DNA from: Actinocorallia sp. API 0066
GTDB taxonomy: Bacteria > Actinomycetota > Actinomycetes > Streptosporangiales > Streptosporangiaceae
Direction: 5' to 3'
Assembly (NCBI RefSeq): GCF_020991275.1
Contig: NZ_JAJLQY010000002.1
Coordinates: 186,001 to 250,000 of the forward strand
DNA: 64,000 bases
The notes below the pieces were generated by a model. It made no database searches. It was not told the DNA's origin and saw only the letters and a program-made list of their open reading frames with translations. Shown here in pieces: positions 46,059 through 52,984 of the stretch (within the stretch, counting starts at the first letter, position 1; each line of letters begins with the position of its first letter). A program made the translations under genes and the position numbers.

Positions 46059-46628
46059 TCAGGGCGGTGCGCCGACGGTCACCTTGACCGTCGTCCCGGC
46101 GGCGACCTCCGTGCCGGGCGCCGGATCCTGGGTGGCGACGACGCCCTTGGCGTCCGCCGGGTCGAGCCGCAGCCCGAGGGCTTCCAGCACCCGGGTCGCG
46201 TGGCCGGTGTCCACCCCGACGAGGTAGGGCACGGTCATCCGGCTGACGTCGGCGGTGCCGCCTCCGCTTCCGTCCGACACGTAGAGCGTCACAGGCGAGC
46301 CCTCGGCTATCGGCGTCCCGGCGGGCGGCGCGGTGTAGACGATCCGTCCGGCCGGTAGGGAGGACGGCACCTTCGGCACCCCGCCCACCGGCAGTCTCCG
46401 TTCCGCGAGGACGCGCGTCGCCTCCTGCACGCTCTTCCCCTCGACGGCGGGCACGGCGCCTTCGGCGCTCCGCCGCGCCGCCGACGTCGTCCCGTCGCCG
46501 CCCACGAGGAGGGTGACGCCGAGGACCAGCGCCACCCCGACGCTCATCCCGCCGGCGAGCAGGACCATGGTGCGCCGTGACATCTCCGGCGGATCGTCCG
46601 GCGAAGAGGAATCGGTCTCGACGGTCAT
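46059..46628 (-). CDS. single-pass membrane protein with two PASTA domains
   Basis: This is a 189-residue protein; I chose ATG 46628 because GAAGGAA lies just upstream on the minus strand, while the longer frame to 46706 runs through the palindrome at 46648-46667. A cytosolic tail of about 20 residues, one transmembrane helix (about 21-43) and two PASTA repeats (about 60-118 with VPAVEGKSVQEATRVL, and 122-188 with VPYLVGVDTGHATRVLEALGL) are visible. PASTA domains bind muropeptides or lipid II and usually belong to kinases. Here they are a separate protein encoded before the pseudoprotease and kinase genes, suggesting a split receptor. Confidence 0.88.
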   Translation of the reverse strand: MTVETDSSSPDDPPEMSRRTMVLLAGGMSVGVALVLGVTLLVGGDGTTSAARRSAEGAVPAVEGKSVQEATRVLAERRLPVGGVPKVPSSLPAGRIVYTAPPAGTPIAEGSPVTLYVSDGSGGGTADVSRMTVPYLVGVDTGHATRVLEALGLRLDPADAKGVVATQDPAPGTEVAAGTTVKVTVGAPP

Positions 46629-46647
46629 CCTGTTTCCTTCGTGGATA

Positions 46648-46667
46648 CCCCGGCCTTCAGGCCGGGG
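46648..46667. repeat. perfect hairpin at the left side of the tnpB element
   Basis: CCCCGGCC (46648-46655), TTCA, GGCCGGGG (46660-46667), followed by AGGAAACGAAG. It closely resembles the hairpin at the right end of the tnpB element (47941-47960, followed by AGGAAGTCAAC). It is either the left end of the element or the relic of a second element. It lies within 20 bases of the PASTA gene start and in its leader. Confidence 0.7.
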
Positions 46668-46744
46668 AGGAAACGAAGCGATCCGGCGTCTGGGGCCACC
46701 GGCCAACAGCCGCCACTCACACGGAAGCTGGTAAAATGTGAGGC

Positions 46745-47953
46745 GTGACGCAGCAGGTCAAGCGGGCGTTCAAGTACCGCTTTCACCCCACGGACGAGCA
46801 GGTGGCGGAGCTGTCGCGCACGTTCGGCTGCGTCCGCCTCGTCTACAACAAGGCGCTGGAGGAACGCACTCGGGCTTGGTATGGCGAGCAGCGCCGTGTC
46901 TCCTACGTGCAGTCGTCCGCAGCGCTGACGGAGTGGAAGAAGACCGAGGAACTCGCCTTCCTGGCAGAGGTGTCCTGCGTTCCGCTCCAGCAGGCGCTGC
47001 GCCACCTTCAGACGGCGTTCGGGAACTTCTTCGCCAAGCGCGCCGAGTACCCGCGCTTCAAGTCGCGGAAGAAGTCCCGCGCGTCCGCCGAGTACACCCG
47101 CTCCGGCTTCAAGTTCCGGGACGGGCAACTGACGCTCGCGAAGATGACCGAGCCGCTGGGCATCCGTTGGTCGCGTCCGCTTCCCGAGGGTGCGGCGCCG
47201 ACGACGGTGACCGTGTCCCGCGATCCGGCGGGCCGCTGGTTCGTGTCCCTGCTGTGCGAAGACGCCATCACGCCCGCGCCCGCCACCACGAACGCGGTCG
47301 GCCTGGACGCCGGGATCACCTCCCTGGTGACCCTGTCCACCGGGGAGAAGATCGCCAACCCCCGACACGAGCGCCGCGACCGCAAGCGACTCGCCCGCGC
47401 CCAGCGGGAACTGTCCCGCAAGGCCAAGGGCTCCAGCAACCGGGCCAAGGCCCGTGTGAAGGTCGCCCGCGTACACGCGCGGATCGCCGACCGGCGTCGG
47501 GACTTCCTGCACAAACTGACCACTCGTCTCGTCCGTGAGAACCAAACGGTCGTGATCGAGGATCTGACCGTCCGTAACCTGCTGAAGAACAGCAAGCTCG
47601 CGCGCGCCATCTCGGATGCGGCCTGGACGGACCTCCGCATGATGCTGGAGTACAAGTGCGCCTGGTACGGGCGCGAACTCGTCGTGATCGACCGCTGGTT
47701 CCCGTCCAGCAAGCTGTGCGGGGCCTGCGGCACGGTCGCGGCGAAGCTGCCGCTGAGCGTCCGCGAGTGGAGCTGCGACTGCGGTGTTGTACATGACCGC
47801 GACGTGAACGCGGCACGCAACATCCTGGCGGCCGGGCTGGCCGTGTCTGCCTGTGGAGACGGTGTAAGACCTCAACGGGAGTCCTCCTGGACGGGGCGGT
47901 CGTCGGTGAAGCAGGAACCCCAGCGGGCGACCGCTGGAATCCCCCGCCTTTAG
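46745..47953 (+). CDS. tnpB: TnpB, RNA-guided nuclease of IS200/IS605-type element
   Basis: This 402-residue TnpB protein starts at GTG 46745. The RuvC-like catalytic triad is complete: Asp188 in VGLDAGI, Glu272 in VVIEDL and Asp353 in DRDVNAARN. A zinc finger lies between (LCGACG and CDCG). The N-terminal helix-turn-helix/REC region has FKYRFHPTDEQ and RLVYNKALEERT. TnpB is guided by an RNA made from the element's right end and cleaves DNA next to a short target motif, helping the element persist. The stop codon lies inside the right-end hairpin. The protein looks full-length and active. Confidence 0.93.
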   Translation: MTQQVKRAFKYRFHPTDEQVAELSRTFGCVRLVYNKALEERTRAWYGEQRRVSYVQSSAALTEWKKTEELAFLAEVSCVPLQQALRHLQTAFGNFFAKRAEYPRFKSRKKSRASAEYTRSGFKFRDGQLTLAKMTEPLGIRWSRPLPEGAAPTTVTVSRDPAGRWFVSLLCEDAITPAPATTNAVGLDAGITSLVTLSTGEKIANPRHERRDRKRLARAQRELSRKAKGSSNRAKARVKVARVHARIADRRRDFLHKLTTRLVRENQTVVIEDLTVRNLLKNSKLARAISDAAWTDLRMMLEYKCAWYGRELVVIDRWFPSSKLCGACGTVAAKLPLSVREWSCDCGVVHDRDVNAARNILAAGLAVSACGDGVRPQRESSWTGRSSVKQEPQRATAGIPRL

Positions 47954-47971
47954 GCGGGGGAGGAAGTCAAC
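47870..47971 (+). ncRNA. predicted omega RNA (reRNA) at the 3' end of tnpB
   Basis: TnpB guide RNAs overlap the 3' end of tnpB and end at the element's right boundary. The hairpin at 47941-47960 plus AGGAAGTCAAC would be the 3' scaffold, and the guide would be copied from the flanking host DNA starting at about 47972. The 5' limit given is approximate, and no direct evidence of transcription exists in the sequence. Confidence 0.4.
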
Positions 47972-48016
47972 TCAGTCCTTTCTCGGACTGTCGCGTCTAG
48001 CTGGGGGAAAACGAGA

Positions 48017-48031
48017 TCTCACCCGGTGAGA
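48017..48031. other. inverted repeat downstream of the GTPase operon
   Basis: TCTCACC, one base, GGTGAGA: a 7-bp perfect inverted repeat between the tnpB right end and the stop of the membrane GTPase gene. It could be an operator or a terminator hairpin for the minus-strand operon; the 1-base loop favours a protein-binding site or a longer hairpin with an unpaired centre. Confidence 0.4.
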
Positions 48032-48134
48032 CTCGCCCCTCCGCGCCCCGGTTCGCCACCACCCATACCAAAACCGTCATTACCGACCCGTCAAGCAGCC
48101 GCCCCTGGGCCCAGCGAACACAGGCGGATGCGCA

Positions 48135-49844
48135 TCAGGGCAGGAAGGTGTGCAGGGTGAACGTCAGGGTGGTGACGGTGACGAGTGAGAGCGTCGCCAG
48201 GACCGTCCAGCGGCCCGCCTGGTAGCCGAGTGGCACAAAGCCCGGCGGACGTCCCTTGGGCCGCCAGGGGTCGCGCAGGGGCAGCGCGGGGGGCACCTCG
48301 GAGAGGTCGGGCGGCAGGTCGGGGGCGAGCGCGGGACGGGAGGGCGCGGTCAGGCCGGAGAGCCACGAGACGAGGTCGGCGAGCGGCGAGATGGGCGTGT
48401 CCAGGCCGGACGGGAAGACGCGCACCTCCTCGGCGAGTTGGTCCAGCGTGCGCAGCGTGTTGCCCAGGCCCAGGGAGTCCAGCCAGGCGCGCGGTGAGGT
48501 GCGCGCGTCCCGGCCGATGGAGGTGCGGGTGAGCAGGTCGGTCTTGGTGATGACGACGGCGACGCGCCGCTGGCGGCCCTTGTCCGGCCGCGAGCGCAGA
48601 TCGTTGAGCACTCGCTGGAGGGTGTCGGACGGATCCTCGTCGGAAGGCTCCTCACCCGAGGTGGCCGCGAGCATCTCGCGTTCCGCGCGGGTGAGGGAGC
48701 GCTGCACCTCCGGCAGCGCGAACGGGTCGAGCACGAACACCAGCGACTCGGTGTGGTCGAGATATCGAAGCGCCTCAACGGAAGCGGCCCCGGTGAACAG
48801 TTCGCCCGCGGGGTCGAAGAGGTAGAGGATCCGCCTGCCCGCGTGGGGCAACTCGACGTCCAGCATCGTCGCCAGCGGCAGTTCGGGGCCGGTCTTGGCG
48901 AGCCTGCCGCCGCGCGCGAACTCCGCGACCGCGCTCGCGTACGCCTGCTGGTGCCGCTGCTCGACGAACGCGACGTGCCCCTCGATCTCGCGGGAGCGCG
49001 CGTGCAGCGCCCGGATCGCGAGGAACATGAAGGTCGTCTTGCCCGCCGCCGGGCCGCCGATGAAGGGGACGGGCTCGACCCGCACCCGTCCGATCCGGTC
49101 CGGCAGCCTGCCGCCGCAGTGCGGGCAGTGCGCCGTCAGCCGGTACCTGCCGAGCGCGACGGTCGTGGGCAGCCGCGCCCCGCACTCGCACACGTGCCGG
49201 AACGCCCCGGCCGTCGAGGGGACGAGCCTGTGGTGCCGCCGGGCGCATCGCGGGCAGACGTACACGGGCAGCCCGATCCGCCGGTAGCAGCTCGGATGCG
49301 GGCATGTCTGGAGGATCCGCCCACGGATCGAGAGCAGCCTGTCGAGCCCCGCGAGCAGCGCCACGCACACCAGCCACCCGGCGAGCCCGACCGCCGCGAC
49401 GAGCCCGTACAGCGCCGTCAGGACGGCCCCCAGCAGCGCGACGGGAACCGCCGCCAGCACGATCCCGCCGCAGAGCGCCGCCCAGATCGGGAAGACGAAG
49501 AACCCCCACCAGTCCGAGAGCAGGAGCTTGGTGAGGCGGCGCACCGCGTGGTCGGCCTGCCCGTAGACGCGCGGGACGACGGCCCTGGCGAGCGCCATCC
49601 AGTCCATCCACACCTGGGCGACGAGGTAGTGCCGGTAGCGGCCCTCCTCCGGCGTCACGGGAGACAGGCCGTCGGCTGCGGCCGGGACGAGCGCGCGCAC
49701 GGCGAGCACGTAGTAGTAGCCGAACGCGGCGAGGGTGACGGTGGCGAGTGTCACGCCGAACAGGGGCGGGAAGACGAACACGAACCCCGCGAGCATCGCG
49801 GCCGTCCACAGGACCACCGCCGCGACAACCTTGAGGTACGGCAC
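48135..49844 (-). CDS. membrane GTPase with zinc ribbons, double-GTPase type 2-like
   Basis: This is a 569-residue protein with a GTG start six bases after the preceding gene. Four transmembrane segments lie before residue 170 and one at the C-terminus (about 545-567). Between them are zinc-ribbon Cys sets (181, 186, 197, 200; 219, 221, 240, 243), then a TRAFAC-like GTPase domain: Walker A GGPAAGKTT (263-271), DPAG (344-347) as the G3-like motif and TKTD (433-436) as G4. I believe this is the DO-GTPase2 family, which pairs with DO-GTPase1 and GAP1 in predicted conflict systems. It may be the membrane end of the system. Last gene of the operon. Confidence 0.8.
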   Translation of the reverse strand: MPYLKVVAAVVLWTAAMLAGFVFVFPPLFGVTLATVTLAAFGYYYVLAVRALVPAAADGLSPVTPEEGRYRHYLVAQVWMDWMALARAVVPRVYGQADHAVRRLTKLLLSDWWGFFVFPIWAALCGGIVLAAVPVALLGAVLTALYGLVAAVGLAGWLVCVALLAGLDRLLSIRGRILQTCPHPSCYRRIGLPVYVCPRCARRHHRLVPSTAGAFRHVCECGARLPTTVALGRYRLTAHCPHCGGRLPDRIGRVRVEPVPFIGGPAAGKTTFMFLAIRALHARSREIEGHVAFVEQRHQQAYASAVAEFARGGRLAKTGPELPLATMLDVELPHAGRRILYLFDPAGELFTGAASVEALRYLDHTESLVFVLDPFALPEVQRSLTRAEREMLAATSGEEPSDEDPSDTLQRVLNDLRSRPDKGRQRRVAVVITKTDLLTRTSIGRDARTSPRAWLDSLGLGNTLRTLDQLAEEVRVFPSGLDTPISPLADLVSWLSGLTAPSRPALAPDLPPDLSEVPPALPLRDPWRPKGRPPGFVPLGYQAGRWTVLATLSLVTVTTLTFTLHTFLP

Positions 49845-49850
49845 GCTTGG

Positions 49851-51809
49851 TTACCCCCGAAGTTCTCGCAAGGCGGCCCGGAGGGTCTGATCGTCCCGGA
49901 AATAGGTCTCCAGCTGCAACATGGTGATCCTGCGCCTGGTCAGCTCGCGTGCCCACCCGTCCAGGACGGTGCCGGGCGCGCGCAGCGCGACGCCGACGAG
50001 CTCGAAGCGGCGCGCCCGGGTCTGCGCGGTGGCGATCCAGTGGCGCGCCAGCCGCTCGCCCACGCGCGGGTCCAGGGCGGCCAGGAGCGCGGCCCGGTAG
50101 CGCGGTGAGCGCTCGGTGAGCGCGTCGGCGACGGCCACGAGGGTCGGCTCCGCGAGCGCCCCTCCGACCCGCTCAAGCGCGCGGGCCGCCGCTTTGGGGT
50201 CGCGCCCGGTGGCGACGTCGCGCGCCGCCAGCACCCCGCGCGCGGCCGGATGCCCCGGCAGCCGCTCGGCGAACTTCAGGGTGACGGCCCCGTGTACCCC
50301 GTGCCGCTCCGCGAGCGCCCGCAGCACCCACAGCGCCACCTGCGGCGACTCGGCCAGCGGCGCCTCGTCCGCGAGTTCGGCGAGCCGCTCGCACACCGCC
50401 GCCGTCAGCGCCGCCCGCCGCACCCGCTCCCCGCCGTGCTCCAGCGCCTCCACGGCGCCCGTGAGCAGCGGCCCGCGCGCACTCGCGCAGACCCGCTCCA
50501 ACGCCTCCAGGACCGCCTCAGAGGCGCCCTCAGCCCCGCCCGGCTGTGCCGGGGCGGGGAGCCGGAGGGCGAGGCGGTGCGCGGTGCGGCGGGTCAGTTC
50601 GGACATGACGGGAATGGCGAGCCGCTCGGCGATCACGGTGAGATCGGCCAGGGACGGGAGCGAAGTCGCGGAAGCCAGTTCGCGGGAGAGGGCGACGGAG
50701 AGTTCGGCCGGGTCCTCCAGGGAGAACTCCGCCAGCCGGTCGCGCAGTGACGGTGTGGTGAGCACGAGGTGGGCGCAGCGGTCTCCGGCGGCGCGGGCGG
50801 CGGCCGGGTCGGGCGAGTGCCGGTTGACGGCGGCGGCGAGGTCGAAGCCGAGCGCGTCGATGTCCAGTCGCTCCCATACCCAGGGCGGCAGGTCCGGGTG
50901 GCGCAGGAGCGGCAGCACGGGCTTCTGCGCGTCGTGGCCGGGCGTGCCGCCGTCGCACAGGTCGCGCAGCACGGCGGCGCCGTCGAGGCTGTCGGGGGCG
51001 AGCCTGGCCAGTTCGGCGAGCGCGTCGAGGCCGTCCAGGTCGTGCGCCCGCCACCGGGCGACGACGGCGGCGGCGTACCGGCTCGGCGTGTGCGGCGGCG
51101 CGGGCGCGTCCAAAGGGTGCGCCGGGTGGTCGGTCCGCTGCTCGGCCCAGACGTCCGGGGTCGTGCCCACGAGCCGGTGGGGCGACGTCACCGGGTCGGC
51201 CGTGTAGGTGGTGAACGAAAGCGCGGCGGCGGCCTCCACGGGCAGCGAGTAGGAGAGCACCGCGAACCACCGGGCGATCTCCTCCACGTCCGGGCAGACG
51301 AGGATGATCCGGTCTCCGGTGTGGTCGAGCAGCCACGCGAGCCGCCCGTAGGGGTCGTGGTCCAGGGCCGCGAGCCACTCGCCGAGAGCGGCCGGGTCGA
51401 AGGCGTCGCCCGGTGGCGGGTCCTCCAGGAGGGGCAGCAGCGCGGCCGGAGCAGACGACCAGAAGGACGCCCGCCAGAACTCGATCGGGCGGAGCCCCTC
51501 CAGTTCCTCGGCCTCGGCGAGCACCGCGTGGGCGAGGAAGTTCCCGAACCGGCCGGAGTAGTCGCGTCCCAGATAGCGCGACAGGACCAGGAGGCGGCGT
51601 CCCCCGACGGCGTCGTAGCAGAGCGCCACAGGGAAGGCCGCGAGCTGTGCCGCGTCGGGCGCGGGCGGCGCCTCCGGCGGCGGACGGTACCCCAGATAAG
51701 GCGAGACGACGGCTTCCGCGCCCGGAGGCAGCCCGGGGGAGGCGGCGGTGAACTGGAAGCCGGAGCGCTCCGCCGACCGCGCCGACGTGTAGTGGAGCTG
51801 CCAGGCCAT
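49851..51809 (-). CDS. GTPase-associated protein 1 (GAP1)-like
   Basis: This is a 652-residue protein. I start it at ATG 51809 (MAWQLHYTSA), which overlaps the previous stop by one base (TGATG); a longer frame is open to 51845. The N-terminal domain (about residues 1-250: QLHYTSARSAERSGFQF, GRFGNFLAHAVL) matches what I recall as GAP1-N1. The remainder is alpha-helical with repeats of Leu/Ala-rich helices, like the GAP1 middle and C-terminal domains. There are no membrane segments or known catalytic motifs. In this system GAP1 is expected to act with the two flanking GTPases, as regulator or effector platform. Function unproven. Confidence 0.78.
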   Translation of the reverse strand: MAWQLHYTSARSAERSGFQFTAASPGLPPGAEAVVSPYLGYRPPPEAPPAPDAAQLAAFPVALCYDAVGGRRLLVLSRYLGRDYSGRFGNFLAHAVLAEAEELEGLRPIEFWRASFWSSAPAALLPLLEDPPPGDAFDPAALGEWLAALDHDPYGRLAWLLDHTGDRIILVCPDVEEIARWFAVLSYSLPVEAAAALSFTTYTADPVTSPHRLVGTTPDVWAEQRTDHPAHPLDAPAPPHTPSRYAAAVVARWRAHDLDGLDALAELARLAPDSLDGAAVLRDLCDGGTPGHDAQKPVLPLLRHPDLPPWVWERLDIDALGFDLAAAVNRHSPDPAAARAAGDRCAHLVLTTPSLRDRLAEFSLEDPAELSVALSRELASATSLPSLADLTVIAERLAIPVMSELTRRTAHRLALRLPAPAQPGGAEGASEAVLEALERVCASARGPLLTGAVEALEHGGERVRRAALTAAVCERLAELADEAPLAESPQVALWVLRALAERHGVHGAVTLKFAERLPGHPAARGVLAARDVATGRDPKAAARALERVGGALAEPTLVAVADALTERSPRYRAALLAALDPRVGERLARHWIATAQTRARRFELVGVALRAPGTVLDGWARELTRRRITMLQLETYFRDDQTLRAALRELRG

Positions 51810-52984
51810 CAGCCGTCCAGCATCCCGAACCGGTGCAACAGCCACAGGAGCGGATCTTCCACCCGGTACGGGCGCACCCCTCCCGTGGCCACCTCGTCGC
51901 CGCGCGGCGACCCGCCCAGCGCGGAGACCCCGAACAGCCCGTACTCGGCGTAGTGCTGCTCCAGGTACCGGTCGAGGTCCCCGGCGCCCCAGTCGTCCAG
52001 CAGGGCCCGCACGTGGGCGTCCACGGCGGCGCGGTCGTCGGCGTCCAGGGCGCCCGAACGCGTCCGCGCGCGGCGCAGCGCCGACTGCGGCGGCAGCTCC
52101 AGCGCGTCGATCTTGGTCAGCGCGACGGCTATCGGCACCTTCAGGCGGTCGCCGATGTCGAGGCCGTGCCGCTGCCGCAGCGGCTCGGTGACCCGCGCGA
52201 GCACGTCGAGCGGCTCGCTCTCCGCGCCGCCTCCGGTCAGCTCCAGCGGATCGGCCAGGAAGATGATCGCGTCGGCCGCCTCCAGGTAGCGCAGGTGCAG
52301 GTCACGCACGTCGCGGCTGCGCAGATCCTCGCCCGCCGTGTCGAACAGCACCAGCGTCAGCGCCTCGGTGCGCGCGCCGAACCTGCCGCGCACCCGCCGC
52401 GTCAGGAGGTAGACCAGCGGCTCACGCGGCGCGGTGACGGCGCTCGGCGTGGTCGGCAGCAGCCGCTGCTGGTCGAACAGGGGACGCGCGAAGTCGCGCT
52501 TGTAACGCTCGATCGTCCTGTCGTCGCATGCCACGAGGGACGTCCCGAGCTCGCCGCCTACGCGGTTGCGCAACTCGTGCAGGAGGACGGCGATGTAGGT
52601 GCTCTTGCCCGCGTTCTTCGCGCCGACCAGCGCGACGATCCGGCCCGGCGTGTCGCAGTACGCCGGAGCCAGCTCGTGGTGGCACTCCGGGCAGACGCGC
52701 CGCCCGCTCTCGCGGCCGCAGTCCGGGCAGGAGGCGCGCGCCCCGCGCCCGGTGAAGACGGGCGGGAGGGTGGCGCCCGCCTGCGTGCCCTGGTAGGCGG
52801 CGAGTTCCTTGTCGAGCACCGGATCGCAGCCCACCCCTCGGCCCGCCCTACCGAGGCACCGGTAGGCGATCCTGTCCCGTCCGAAGAGGGCGAAGCAGTA
52901 CGGGCAGGTGACGGCGTCCTTGCCGCGCGGCGGCTTCCCGCGTGTCGGCCTGCGGTGCGCTCCGCGCACCCGTTCTGTGCTCAT
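51809..52984 (-). CDS. zinc-ribbon TRAFAC-like GTPase, double-GTPase type 1-like
   Basis: This is a 391-residue soluble protein. Two zinc ribbons come first (Cys27, 30, 43, 53 and Cys86, 89, 98, 101), then a GTPase domain with Walker A GAKNAGKST (121-129), DTAG (215-218) and TKID (290-293), the guanine-specificity motif. The C-terminus is short and helical. ATG 52984 overlaps the stop of the scaffold gene (ATGA), and its own stop overlaps the GAP1 start. I believe this is the DO-GTPase1 family. With the membrane GTPase encoded two genes later it forms a pair of related GTPases around GAP1, suggesting a switch that couples a soluble sensor to a membrane response. Confidence 0.82.
   Translation of the reverse strand: MSTERVRGAHRRPTRGKPPRGKDAVTCPYCFALFGRDRIAYRCLGRAGRGVGCDPVLDKELAAYQGTQAGATLPPVFTGRGARASCPDCGRESGRRVCPECHHELAPAYCDTPGRIVALVGAKNAGKSTYIAVLLHELRNRVGGELGTSLVACDDRTIERYKRDFARPLFDQQRLLPTTPSAVTAPREPLVYLLTRRVRGRFGARTEALTLVLFDTAGEDLRSRDVRDLHLRYLEAADAIIFLADPLELTGGGAESEPLDVLARVTEPLRQRHGLDIGDRLKVPIAVALTKIDALELPPQSALRRARTRSGALDADDRAAVDAHVRALLDDWGAGDLDRYLEQHYAEYGLFGVSALGGSPRGDEVATGGVRPYRVEDPLLWLLHRFGMLDG

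Larger units (their letters stand above)
46648..47971 (+). mobile_element. IS1341-type (IS200/IS605 superfamily) element carrying tnpB only
   Basis: A tnpB gene is flanked by two similar perfect hairpins (46648-46667 and 47941-47960), the second followed by AGGAAGTCAAC, the usual right end. No tnpA is present, so the element cannot move on its own. There are no terminal inverted repeats or target duplication, as expected for this superfamily. The exact left boundary and target motif cannot be fixed from one copy. It sits between the PASTA gene and the last gene of the GTPase operon, in opposite orientation to both. Confidence 0.75.
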
